Positions 53,489 through 62,151 of a stretch of DNA of 64,000 bases are shown piece after piece. This DNA is from Pseudomonas sp. Tri1 (GTDB lineage: Bacteria > Pseudomonadota > Gammaproteobacteria > Pseudomonadales > Pseudomonadaceae): contig NZ_CP072913.1 of assembly GCF_017968885.1 (NCBI RefSeq), forward strand, positions 3,642,001-3,706,000. The letters are read 5' to 3'. The notes under the pieces are model-generated. The model had not been told where the DNA came from and ran no database searches. It worked only from the letters and a program-made list of their open reading frames with translations. The position numbers were made by a program, and so were the translations under genes. Position 1 is the stretch's first letter. Every line of letters begins with the position of its first letter.

Positions 53489-55603
53489 ATGACGTCGCTT
53501 TATTGGCCCTATTGGCTGGCCCATTACTATAACTACCTGGAAGCCGCGACCATTGTGGTCGCGGTACTGATCCTGATCTCCAGCCTGGACGATCTGATCA
53601 TTGACCTGTGGTACTGGTCTCGCCGCCTGTACCGCAAGTTCACCGTGGACCGCAAATACCGGCCGCTGACCGTCGAACAACTGTTGGCCCGGGACGAGCA
53701 GCCCTTGGCGATCATGGTGCCTGCCTGGCTGGAATACGACGTCATCGCGCCGATGATCGAAAACATGGTCTCGACGCTCGACTACCAGAACTATGTGGTC
53801 TTCGTCGGCACTTATATCAACGACCAGCGCACCATTGACGAAGTCGAGCGGATGCGTCGGCGCTACAAACAGCTGCACCGCGTGGAAGTCCCCCATGCCG
53901 GGCCGACCTGCAAGGCCGACTGTTTGAACTGGGTGATCCAGGCGATTTTCCTGCACGAGAAGACCCATGGCATGACCTTCGCCGGCGTCGTGTTGCACGA
54001 CAGCGAAGACGTGCTCCACCCGTTGGAACTGCGCCTGTTCAACTACCTGTTGCCGCGCAAGGACATGATCCAGTTGCCGGTGGTGTCGTTGGAGCGCAAC
54101 TGGTACGAATGGGTGGCGGGCGTCTACATGGACGAGTTTGCCGAATGGCACGGCAAGGACCTGGTGGTGCGTGAAAGCATGACCGACACCGTGCCCTCGG
54201 CCGGCGTCGGCACCTGCTTTTCTCATCGTGCCTTGCGGGTACTGGCTGGCGAAACTGAAAACCAGCCGTTCAACACCGACAGCCTCACCGAGGACTACGA
54301 CGTCGGCGCGCGGCTGGCCAAGGTTGGCATGAACGCGATCTTCGTGCGTTTCCCGGTGCAATTCCGGGTGCTGCGCAAATCCTGGTTCCGCAAACCCTAT
54401 GAATCGACCCTGACGATGCCGTTATGCGTGCGGGAGTTTTTCCCCGATACCTTCCGCACCGCATTTCGACAAAAGGCACGCTGGACCCTTGGCATCGGCC
54501 TGCAAGGTTGGGAACAGATGGGATGGAATGGCTCGCTGGCCAATCGATACCTGCTGTTTCGCGACCGCAAGGGTGTCGTGACTGCGTTCATCAGCATCAT
54601 TGCCTACGTGATCCTCGTGCAGCTACTGGGCCTGATTATCCTGCGCAACAGTGGCTTGTGGAACGTCAGCTTCCCAACGCCCTTTGAAACCAATGGCGTG
54701 ATCAAATACCTGTTGCTGGCCAACGGCGTCGCCCTGGCCTGGCGCATCCTGCACCGCTATTACTTCACCACCGTGCTGTACGGCTGGCAGCACGGTTTGC
54801 TGTCGATCCCGCGCATGTTGGTGGGCAACTTCGTCAACTTCATGGCTGCCTCCAGGGCCTGGCGCATGTTTCTGGTGGGCAAGGTGATGAACCGCAAGCT
54901 GGTCTGGGACAAGACCATGCACGACTTCCCTTCCACCGACCTGGTTGCCACCGCTCCGCGTCGCCTGGGCAGTGTGTTGCTGTCCTGGCAGGCCATTACC
55001 GACACCCACCTGCAAAGCGCCCTCGACGAACAGCAGTCGCGCAACGTGCCGCTGGGTCGGATCTTGCTCAATAACGGCTGGCTGGACGATGAAACCCTGG
55101 CCGAAGCCATCGCGTTCCAGAATGACCTGCCTCGGGTCTTCGACGTGGCCGAAAAAGCCGCAGCCTCAAGCTCGTCACTGGACAGCGAATTTGCCTTGCG
55201 CTGGCGGGCCATTCCCTTGGGACGCAATGGTGAAGGCCGTGAACAGATCGCCGTCGCCAACCCGCTTTCCGACGAAGGCTTGCAGCAGGTCAGCGCCGAA
55301 TTGGGCAGCGAGCCGGTGCAACTGATCGCCCGGGAAAGCGAAATTCTCGCATTGTTGCGCCAACTGCCGGAACGCAACGGCCACGCCGTACCCAATGCCA
55401 GCGCACCACTGCTGGGTGACTTGCTGATTGAAATGGGCCTGCTCGATCGCGACCAGTTCAGCCGCGCCATGTTGCAGTATCGGCCGCAGCACCATGGCCG
55501 GATTGGCGATTACCTGGTCGACAGCGGCGTGCTGCCCCGGGCCACTATCGAACAAGTGGTGGCGCGTCAGCACAGCCTCTACCCAATGGAGCTCCCGGCA
55601 TGA
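53489..55603 (+). CDS. nfrB: NfrB-like GT2 glycosyltransferase with C-terminal MshEN c-di-GMP module
   Basis: The 704-residue inner-membrane protein has a first segment at about 20-40, then a processive GT2 domain with DSED (171-174), TEDYD (267-271) and QKARW (328-332). Further segments lie at about 365-390 and 405-460. The C-terminus (490-700) has MshEN-type motifs: RLGSVLL..L..ALDEQ at 492-515 and RIGDYL..G..VVARQ at 671-694, the pattern that binds c-di-GMP in MshE and in E. coli NfrB. E. coli NfrB makes a ManNAc polymer used by phage N4. It should be switched by c-di-GMP. Confidence 0.9.
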   Translation: MTSLYWPYWLAHYYNYLEAATIVVAVLILISSLDDLIIDLWYWSRRLYRKFTVDRKYRPLTVEQLLARDEQPLAIMVPAWLEYDVIAPMIENMVSTLDYQNYVVFVGTYINDQRTIDEVERMRRRYKQLHRVEVPHAGPTCKADCLNWVIQAIFLHEKTHGMTFAGVVLHDSEDVLHPLELRLFNYLLPRKDMIQLPVVSLERNWYEWVAGVYMDEFAEWHGKDLVVRESMTDTVPSAGVGTCFSHRALRVLAGETENQPFNTDSLTEDYDVGARLAKVGMNAIFVRFPVQFRVLRKSWFRKPYESTLTMPLCVREFFPDTFRTAFRQKARWTLGIGLQGWEQMGWNGSLANRYLLFRDRKGVVTAFISIIAYVILVQLLGLIILRNSGLWNVSFPTPFETNGVIKYLLLANGVALAWRILHRYYFTTVLYGWQHGLLSIPRMLVGNFVNFMAASRAWRMFLVGKVMNRKLVWDKTMHDFPSTDLVATAPRRLGSVLLSWQAITDTHLQSALDEQQSRNVPLGRILLNNGWLDDETLAEAIAFQNDLPRVFDVAEKAAASSSSLDSEFALRWRAIPLGRNGEGREQIAVANPLSDEGLQQVSAELGSEPVQLIARESEILALLRQLPERNGHAVPNASAPLLGDLLIEMGLLDRDQFSRAMLQYRPQHHGRIGDYLVDSGVLPRATIEQVVARQHSLYPMELPA

Positions 55604-58143
55604 ACCGCCCCCTTCTGACCCTCTTGGCCACGGGGCTGAGCCTGATCCCGGTGCTTGCGCCGGCCGAGACGTTGCCCCTGCCATTGACCGGTCCGGCCTA
55701 CACCGCCGCCAACGAAGCCTACAGTGCCTACGAGCGCAAGGATTACGACCTGGCCATCGCCAAGGCCCGCGAAGCCCTGCGCCAGCGCGCCGACGTGACA
55801 CGCCTGAACACGCTGATCGAGTTGGCCGAACGGGACAAGAAACTACGCGATCAACCCCAGACCGCTACGTCATCGCGCGCCGCCTCGCCGGCACCGGGCT
55901 TCGTTGCTGCGTCCCAGGGGTTCAAAGCCTATGATCGCGAACAATTCGACCTGGCCGCGCAATCGGCCCGCAAGGCCATCGCTCAGGCCCCCCGTCGTCG
56001 CGAGTATCGATTGCTGCTGATCGATTCCTTGCAGCGCCAGCAACACTTGGAAGAAGCCGACCAGGCCACCACCGATGCCCTGCAAGCCTTCGCCAGCGAC
56101 AAGACGCTGTTGATGCGTCGCGCGGCGATTCGCCGTCAATTGGCGGTACCGTTGGCGACCCAGGGCTACCGCGCCCTGGAGCAAGGCAATACGGCCCTGG
56201 CCGTGGACCAGGCGCGCAAAGCCGTGGCCTGGGCTGCGGAAGTTCCCGCCAACCAGCAACTGCTCATCAGCGCCCTGCTCGCGGCCAAGGATTACCCCGC
56301 TGCCGAACAAGCCGCTTCGAACGCACTGGCGCTGGACGACAGCAAGACCGCTCCGTGGATCCTGCGCAGCTATGCTCGCGAGCGTCAGGGCAAGACGCAG
56401 GCGGCCCAGGTCGACCTGAACCGTGCCCAGACCCTTGCCGGCGTATCGGCCAGCGAAATTCGCGACATCCGTCTCTTTTCCGTCGATGCCGCGCTGGCCC
56501 GAGGCGAGCCTGAGCAGGCGCTGGGGCAATTGCAAACCCTGGGCAGCGACGACAGTGATGAAGTCACCCGTCGACAAGCCGTCGCCCACAGGGCGCTGCG
56601 AAAGAAAACCCAAGGCGTGAACACCCTGGTCCAGTTTCCGCCACCGCCCCTGGAATGTCAGGAAAGCAGCTTCGGCCTGACCTGTTCCATCTGGCCGGGT
56701 AGCACCCATGATGCTGGCACAGCCCTGGCCTCCCAGGCCTATGCCGCCCTCGCCCGCAAAGATCCGGCAACCGCGGTCGCCCTGACCAACCAGGCCATTG
56801 CCCGTGCGCCGCAGAACCCGTCCTATCGGCATCTGCTGGTCAGCGCCCTGACGGACCAGAAGCGCCTACCGCAAGCCATCGCAGCGGCCAGTGAAGGCCT
56901 GCAAACCCATGGCGATGACGCCCGGCTATTAGTCATGCGTGGACGCCTGCGTCAGCAGTCCGGGGACGATGCCGGTGCCCGGGAAGACTTTTCCCGCGCC
57001 TTGGCACTGGGCAGCTTGCCGGCCTACGAAGAGGCCGGTCTGTATGCCGCCATCGGCCAGCGCCGCACCGCCCGCGAACGTCTGCAAGAAGCGCGCACCA
57101 GTGGTGAGCTGGCATCGGTGAGTGACTTGCAGCTCGCCTATCTCTCGATGCAGGCCGGCGACGACGAAGCCGCCCACGCGGCCTTCCGCAAGGCCGACGC
57201 CACCACACCACTGCCCCCGTCAGCGGCCCAGGATGCGGCCTACAACGCCATGCGAGTCAACGAGGACGACGAAGCCGTGGCCTATTTCAAGCGCGTGATC
57301 GATGGGCAAAAAAACGCGGAAACGCCCATGTCCGCGCAACAGTTGTTCGATACCCGTCGTGCCGTGGGTGACGTTTCGCGCTCCATGGGTCTGATCAGCA
57401 CCACCAGCTATCGCGGTTCCAGTGGCCTGAGCGGAGCGCCGAGCACCAATAGCAGCGGCGGCAACGAGAGCAACGACCTGCTGCAAAACAGCACCGAACT
57501 ATCCTGGCGTCCGTTGGGTTATCGCAACGCCCGTTTTGTCGAACTCTACGGGCGCATCACCGACACCTTGTGGAGCAAGAACAGCGACTCGGACACCGGC
57601 GCCGATGCCTTGCAAGGTGCCGTCGGCATACGGGTCAAGCCCTTTAGCTCCGTCAACATCATGGCCGCCCTTGAACGGACCTTCCCTCTCGGGTCTTCCG
57701 ATGTCGACGGCGACTGGCTGGTGCGCCTGGGCTACGGTTCGAGCATTGGCACCGACCTGCGGGTTGACGTGCCGAGCTGGTGGACCTCGCAGTTGTATGC
57801 CGAGGTTGGCCATTACATCAACGACTCGCGAGACTACTTCAACAGCGAATGGCAAGTGGGGCGCAGCTATGCGATTGGCGGCACCGGCTCGCGCTGGGTG
57901 ACCTTCCCCCATATCGTGGCGGCGATCGACTACGATTCGAAGATGAAGAGCGGCTCCAACGGCGATTTTTCGTCCGGTGATGCCGGAGGAATCGGGGTCG
58001 GGAACAACGTGCGCTATTGGTTCCGCGAAGACGCCTACAACGCCCCACGCTCCTACGTGGACTTTTCCCTGCAGTACCGGGCCAGAGTGTTTGGCGAGGA
58101 CCGCGCCAAAGGCGTGTTCGCCCGCCTGACCTACTCCTATTGA
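55600..58143 (+). CDS. nfrA: NfrA-like TPR and outer-membrane glycan export protein
   Basis: The 847-residue protein has a signal peptide (to LAPA-ETLP) and many TPR-like repeats through about residue 560. The C-terminal part, rich in beta strands, ends in the aromatic LTYSY, typical of an outer-membrane barrel. E. coli NfrA, the N4 adsorption protein, has the same layout and partners with NfrB. The gene starts by ATGA overlap with nfrB. The TPR part may scaffold the polymer export and the barrel would release it. Confidence 0.88.
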   Translation: MNRPLLTLLATGLSLIPVLAPAETLPLPLTGPAYTAANEAYSAYERKDYDLAIAKAREALRQRADVTRLNTLIELAERDKKLRDQPQTATSSRAASPAPGFVAASQGFKAYDREQFDLAAQSARKAIAQAPRRREYRLLLIDSLQRQQHLEEADQATTDALQAFASDKTLLMRRAAIRRQLAVPLATQGYRALEQGNTALAVDQARKAVAWAAEVPANQQLLISALLAAKDYPAAEQAASNALALDDSKTAPWILRSYARERQGKTQAAQVDLNRAQTLAGVSASEIRDIRLFSVDAALARGEPEQALGQLQTLGSDDSDEVTRRQAVAHRALRKKTQGVNTLVQFPPPPLECQESSFGLTCSIWPGSTHDAGTALASQAYAALARKDPATAVALTNQAIARAPQNPSYRHLLVSALTDQKRLPQAIAAASEGLQTHGDDARLLVMRGRLRQQSGDDAGAREDFSRALALGSLPAYEEAGLYAAIGQRRTARERLQEARTSGELASVSDLQLAYLSMQAGDDEAAHAAFRKADATTPLPPSAAQDAAYNAMRVNEDDEAVAYFKRVIDGQKNAETPMSAQQLFDTRRAVGDVSRSMGLISTTSYRGSSGLSGAPSTNSSGGNESNDLLQNSTELSWRPLGYRNARFVELYGRITDTLWSKNSDSDTGADALQGAVGIRVKPFSSVNIMAALERTFPLGSSDVDGDWLVRLGYGSSIGTDLRVDVPSWWTSQLYAEVGHYINDSRDYFNSEWQVGRSYAIGGTGSRWVTFPHIVAAIDYDSKMKSGSNGDFSSGDAGGIGVGNNVRYWFREDAYNAPRSYVDFSLQYRARVFGEDRAKGVFARLTYSY

Positions 58144-58230
58144 GGACGTTGACGTGATATTCGCTGCACGGGTACGAAAAGCGGCTCGCCTGGTCGAGTC
58201 ACGACTACACTGCATCCAGAAGGGGCTTGT

Positions 58231-59106
58231 TTGAAAAGCTTCGCCAACGCAGTCAAACACAAGGTCGTCGCGGCGCTGTTACTGGTCGCGGCCATCGGCC
58301 TCGGTACAGGGACGTACTACACAATGACCACCACCGCAGCTCCGAACATCGTCGGCATCGTCTGGCAGCCGGACAACCAGACCGTCGGCATCAACGGTAC
58401 CTGGGAAAAACTGGGGGTGCACGAGCTGCTGGTGCAATGGACGGTGGTGGACGATCAGGCCTTCGTGCCCGACACCGGCTTGACCAGCGTACCGGTATTG
58501 CCGGACTGGGCGCGCATCGCCAAGGCGCCTTGGGCCCAGGATGTCATCCTCGGGCTGGCCGGCTATTTCAGCGAAAACCGCACCCGGGACAACATCGAGC
58601 AACTGGCTGCGCTGTCGGAACGCATCGCCGGGTTGCCAACGCCGCTGCATGTCACTGGCTGGTACTTTCCCGCCGAAGTCGATCCCAGTTGGGCGCGTGC
58701 CTCCGAGCTGCCGGCTTTGCTGGCCAAACTGCCACGCCCGCTATGGATCAGTGTCTATGACGGCGCCAATATCGGCCCTGCCGCCACCGCTGATTGGCTC
58801 AAGCAGTGGTTGCCGAATGACATCGGGGTGTTTTTCCAGGACGGCGTAGGCGTCTATGCCCGCACCGCCCCGGTGGCCCGTAACTACGCCGACGCCTTGC
58901 GAGATCGGCTGGGCAAGGATCGCGTGCGGATCATCGTCGAAGCCTTCCGGCCTAAATACGGTGGTGGCTTCCGCTCAGCCACCGTGGCCGAGCTCACGCC
59001 GCAGTTGGCAGCCTATGCCGGCTATCCGCTCTACCTGTTCGACGGGCCGCATTACATGACGCCCGCGTTGGTGGAGCAGTTGAAACAATCCCTGGCCACC
59101 CCTTGA
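58231..59106 (+). CDS. YbcH-like membrane-anchored TIM-barrel protein
   Basis: The 291-residue protein has one N-terminal signal anchor (VAALLLVAAIGLGTGTYY), then a barrel-like periplasmic domain with WQPDNQTVG, LHVTGWYFPAEVDP, PLWISVYDG and YPLYLFDGPHYM. These resemble DUF4434 and glycoside-hydrolase-like folds. In E. coli ybcH follows nfrA and has similar size, so gene order and length agree. TTG 58231 is chosen because AAGGGG precedes it and no earlier ATG is in frame. It may trim or modify the polymer; candidate catalytic acids are not certain. Confidence 0.75.
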   Translation: MKSFANAVKHKVVAALLLVAAIGLGTGTYYTMTTTAAPNIVGIVWQPDNQTVGINGTWEKLGVHELLVQWTVVDDQAFVPDTGLTSVPVLPDWARIAKAPWAQDVILGLAGYFSENRTRDNIEQLAALSERIAGLPTPLHVTGWYFPAEVDPSWARASELPALLAKLPRPLWISVYDGANIGPAATADWLKQWLPNDIGVFFQDGVGVYARTAPVARNYADALRDRLGKDRVRIIVEAFRPKYGGGFRSATVAELTPQLAAYAGYPLYLFDGPHYMTPALVEQLKQSLATP

Positions 59107-59529
59107 TCAAGGCTTGATGTTTTTCAGCTCATTGAGCAGAACCAGCAGTTGCTGCATTTTTTCTTCGCCGAACTGCTCCTCAATCCGCCGATAGTTGCTT
59201 TCCATTCCCTCACTCATCGACACAAAGCATTGCTGGCCGCGTTCGGTCAGGCCGACGAAGACCCGACGCTGATCCTGGCTCGACTTCTGCCGCCGCACCA
59301 GGCCATCGCGCTCCAGCCGGCTGAGCACACCGGTCATGCTCGGTTTGAGTATGCAGGCCTGGTGAGCCAGCTGGTGGCTTTCCAGCTCCCCCTGCTGATG
59401 CAGAATGCGGATCACCCGCCATTGCTGTTCCGTGAGGTCATGCTGGTTCAACGCCGGGCGAAAAAACGCCATGGCAGCTTCGCGGGCTTGCAGCAGGGTC
59501 AAGGTCAATGAAGGTCTGGGGGTGGCCAT
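59107..59529 (-). CDS. hpaR: MarR family regulator of homoprotocatechuate degradation
   Basis: The 140-residue protein has the winged HTH with LTEQQWRVIRILHQQGELESHQLAHQACILKPSMTGVLSRLERDG and DQRRVFVGLTERG, the HpaR pattern. ATG 59529. HpaR represses the hpa meta-cleavage genes until the aromatic substrate is present. It probably binds the palindrome at 60620-60641 over the hpaG1 promoter. Confidence 0.9.
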   Translation of the reverse strand: MATPRPSLTLTLLQAREAAMAFFRPALNQHDLTEQQWRVIRILHQQGELESHQLAHQACILKPSMTGVLSRLERDGLVRRQKSSQDQRRVFVGLTERGQQCFVSMSEGMESNYRRIEEQFGEEKMQQLLVLLNELKNIKP

Positions 59530-59608
59530 GTTCGGACTGTCTGGATGAGCGAGTCGGCAGCTTAGTGTCACCATCACACCGCTGCAAGAGCAACCGTGGC
59601 GAGGGGGT

Positions 59609-60514
59609 TTAGCGCAACCCCGATTGCCGCTGACGATACTCCCCAGGAGTGAGTTGGGCGTAGCGCTGGAAAAACCGGCTGAAATAAGCCGGATCCTTGA
59701 ACCCGAGCTGGTAGCAGATTTCATTGGCTGAACTGCCGGTGAACAACAGCAGTCGCTTGGCCTCCTGCATCAGCCGCTCCATGATCAACCGCTTGGAAGG
59801 CAGGTCGGCAATACGTCGGCAGACATCATTAAGGCGCGCCTCGGTGACGCCGATGCCCTCGGCGTAACGCGACAACGGCCAATGTTGCAGGTAATGGGCC
59901 TCGATCAGCTCGTTGAAACGGTGAAAGATCTTCAGGTCTTCATGCCGGGCCGGCCTGGCCTCCAGGGAATTGGAGCTCAAGCGCAGCAGGCTGATCATGA
60001 TCAGCCGCGTCAAAGCGTCCAGTGCCGCGCTATGCCCCGGGCGCCCGGCCGTCACCTCCTCGCTCAATTCCTCGAACAGGTATTCCAACCGCCGCACCTC
60101 CCCTGCCTGCCCAGGCCCCAATTGCGCCAGCGCAACGCAGGTTGCCGGCAGTTGCACACCGGCTGGCGCCAGGCTTGGATCGGAGTCGATCAACTGCCAC
60201 ACCAGTTGCTGGCGCACCGTCAGCACATGCCCGTCACTGTCGGCCTCGGTCACGAAGGAATGGGGGATGGTCGGCGGCGTGAGAAAGAACATCGGCCCCG
60301 ACTCGACGTACTGCTGATCGTCCAGATACACCCGCACAGTACCGCTCTTGACGTAGTGCACCTGAAAGAACCGATCGTGGCGATGCACCGGCATGTTACG
60401 GCCGAAGAACCCCGCCAGGTTGGCGAGCCGGTCGTAATGCACCTGCGCGTCGCTATAACGCTGGTCGTACACCTGACCAATGTTGATGTTCGGGATCGGC
60501 TGGCGGTCGGTCAT
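59609..60514 (-). CDS. hpaA: AraC family activator of 4-hydroxyphenylacetate catabolism
   Basis: The 301-residue protein has an N-terminal cupin-like sensing domain (MPVHRHDRFFQVHYVKSGTVRV) and a C-terminal AraC HTH pair (LSRYAEGIGVTEARLNDVCRR; ANEICYQLGFKDPAYFSRFFQRY). This matches HpaA, which activates the 4-hydroxyphenylacetate hydroxylase genes. ATG 60514. It is divergent from the hpaG1 operon, with a 187-bp control region. Confidence 0.9.
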   Translation of the reverse strand: MTDRQPIPNINIGQVYDQRYSDAQVHYDRLANLAGFFGRNMPVHRHDRFFQVHYVKSGTVRVYLDDQQYVESGPMFFLTPPTIPHSFVTEADSDGHVLTVRQQLVWQLIDSDPSLAPAGVQLPATCVALAQLGPGQAGEVRRLEYLFEELSEEVTAGRPGHSAALDALTRLIMISLLRLSSNSLEARPARHEDLKIFHRFNELIEAHYLQHWPLSRYAEGIGVTEARLNDVCRRIADLPSKRLIMERLMQEAKRLLLFTGSSANEICYQLGFKDPAYFSRFFQRYAQLTPGEYRQRQSGLR

Positions 60515-60611
60515 CACGCAGTACTCGTTTTTATTCTGATTCAGGCACCTGCTCGCGCTCATCCTGCACCCAATTTGGCACGGCAACCAGCGCCCGGCAA
60601 TTCTGCCACGC

Positions 60612-60641
60612 TTGACGATAGTTAACATCTTAATTATAACT
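60612..60641 (+). promoter_or_regulatory. Sigma-70 promoter with overlapping HpaR-type operator
   Basis: TTGACG (60612-60617), a 17-bp spacer and TATAAC (60635-60640) make a near-consensus promoter. AGTTA-N12-TAACT (60620-60641) spans spacer and -10, and a GTTAAC copy follows at 60642-60647, as expected for a MarR-type repressor site. About 55 bp before hpaG1. Confidence 0.75.
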
Positions 60642-60701
60642 GTTAACACATTAACAATATGCGCAGAGCCCTCATCACTCTGCCAATGCCAGGAGACAAG
60701 C

Positions 60702-61379
60702 ATGAGCCGTGCCCTGCATGACGTCGCGACCGGCACCCTGTTCGGGGTCGCGCTGAACTATCAAGGGCTGCTGAAGCAGCGCCTCGCCGAGTTCGAGCAA
60801 CCGCCCTACCAGAAGCCGCCGGTCAAGCCGGTGCTGTTCATCAAGACGCCCAACACCCGTAACCGCCACGGCGCCGAGGTGGTTCATCCTGGCCAGGGGG
60901 AACGGCTGCAACCAGGACCCGCGCTGGGCGTGGTGATGGGCAAATCGGCCAGTCGCGTCAGCGCCGCCGAGGCACTGGACTATGTCGCCGGCTTCACCGT
61001 CGTCAATGAATTCAGCCTGCCGGAAGACAGCTACTACCGCCCCGCCGTCAAGGCCAAGTGCCGGGACGGGTTCTGCGCCGTCGGCCCTGAACTGGTGCCG
61101 GCCGCCCACGTTGCCGATCCCCACAGCTTGGCAATCACGCTGTATGTAAACGGTGAGATTTGCCAGCAAAACAACACTGCCAACTTCGTTCGCAACATTC
61201 CCCAGTTGATTGCCGAGATCAGCGAATTCATGACCCTGCACGCCGGGGACGTGCTGATCACCGGCACGCCTGAAGGTCGGGTCGATGTACAGCCCGGCGA
61301 CCGCGTCGAAGTCGAAATCGCCGGCCTGGGCCGTCTCGTCAATATCGTCGTGGCTGAGGCAACAGGAGCACGTTCATGA
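60702..61379 (+). CDS. hpaG1: Homoprotocatechuate pathway isomerase/decarboxylase, N-terminal half (HpaG1)
   Basis: The 225-residue FAH-family protein aligns with the N-terminal half of the fused E. coli HpaG. It has TRNRHGAEVV and VITGTPEGRVDVQPGD (as LITGTPEG), but at the metal site it reads LGVVMGK where the family has ExELAVVIGK, so the Glu pair is absent. It probably acts together with HpaG2. AGGAGACAAGC precedes the ATG at 60702. It overlaps hpaG2 by four bases. Confidence 0.9.
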   Translation: MSRALHDVATGTLFGVALNYQGLLKQRLAEFEQPPYQKPPVKPVLFIKTPNTRNRHGAEVVHPGQGERLQPGPALGVVMGKSASRVSAAEALDYVAGFTVVNEFSLPEDSYYRPAVKAKCRDGFCAVGPELVPAAHVADPHSLAITLYVNGEICQQNNTANFVRNIPQLIAEISEFMTLHAGDVLITGTPEGRVDVQPGDRVEVEIAGLGRLVNIVVAEATGARS

Positions 61380-62146
61380 AACACGCGCGCATTCGTTTTG
61401 AAGGCCAGGTCCACGCCGTCACCGTAGAAGCTCATAACGCCGTTCGTTTGGCCGACGGTCGCCTGCTGGCCGAGGATCAGGTCCAGTGGCTGCCACCGGC
61501 CACCGGCAGCATGTTCGCCCTTGGGCTGAACTACGCCGATCACGCCGCCGAACTGGCGTTCAAACCGCCGACCGAACCCCTGGTGTTCATCAAGTCATCC
61601 GGCACCTACACCGGCCACAACCAGGAGACCTGGCGCCCCGACAACGTCGCCTACATGCACTACGAGTGTGAACTGGTGGCGGTCATCGGCAAAGCCGCGC
61701 GCAACGTCAAGCGCGAGGATGCTCTGAGCTACCTGGCCGGCTACACCGTGTGCAACGACTACGCGATCCGCGACTACCTGGAAAATTACTACCGCCCCAA
61801 CCTGCGGGTGAAGAACCGCGACGCCACGACACCTGTGGGCCCGTGGCTCGTCGACGTCGCCGACGTACCGGACCCGAGCAACCTGAAATTGCGGACCTGG
61901 ATCAACGGCCAATTGCGTCAGGAAGGCTCGACCCGCGACATGATTTTCGACATTCCCTACTTGATCGAATACCTGTCCAGCTTCATGACCCTGAAACCCG
62001 GCGACATGATCGCCACCGGTACGCCGGAAGGCTTGGCGGACGTCGTGCCGGGCGATGAAGTGATCGTGGAAGTGGAAGGCGTCGGCCGCCTGGTCAACCA
62101 AATTGTCAGCGAAGCCGAGTTCTTCGCATCCCGTAAAGAGGCGTGA
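61376..62146 (+). CDS. hpaG2: Homoprotocatechuate pathway isomerase/decarboxylase, C-terminal half (HpaG2)
   Basis: The 256-residue FAH-family protein has the full metal site: YECELVAVIGK with both Glu, the later Asp in NDYAIRDYLENYYRPN, and ATGTPEGLADV. It carries out the decarboxylation and isomerisation of the 5-carboxymethyl-2-hydroxymuconate branch. It is the active partner of the metal-less HpaG1. Followed by hpaE. Confidence 0.92.
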   Translation: MKHARIRFEGQVHAVTVEAHNAVRLADGRLLAEDQVQWLPPATGSMFALGLNYADHAAELAFKPPTEPLVFIKSSGTYTGHNQETWRPDNVAYMHYECELVAVIGKAARNVKREDALSYLAGYTVCNDYAIRDYLENYYRPNLRVKNRDATTPVGPWLVDVADVPDPSNLKLRTWINGQLRQEGSTRDMIFDIPYLIEYLSSFMTLKPGDMIATGTPEGLADVVPGDEVIVEVEGVGRLVNQIVSEAEFFASRKEA

Positions 62147-62151
62147 GCAGC

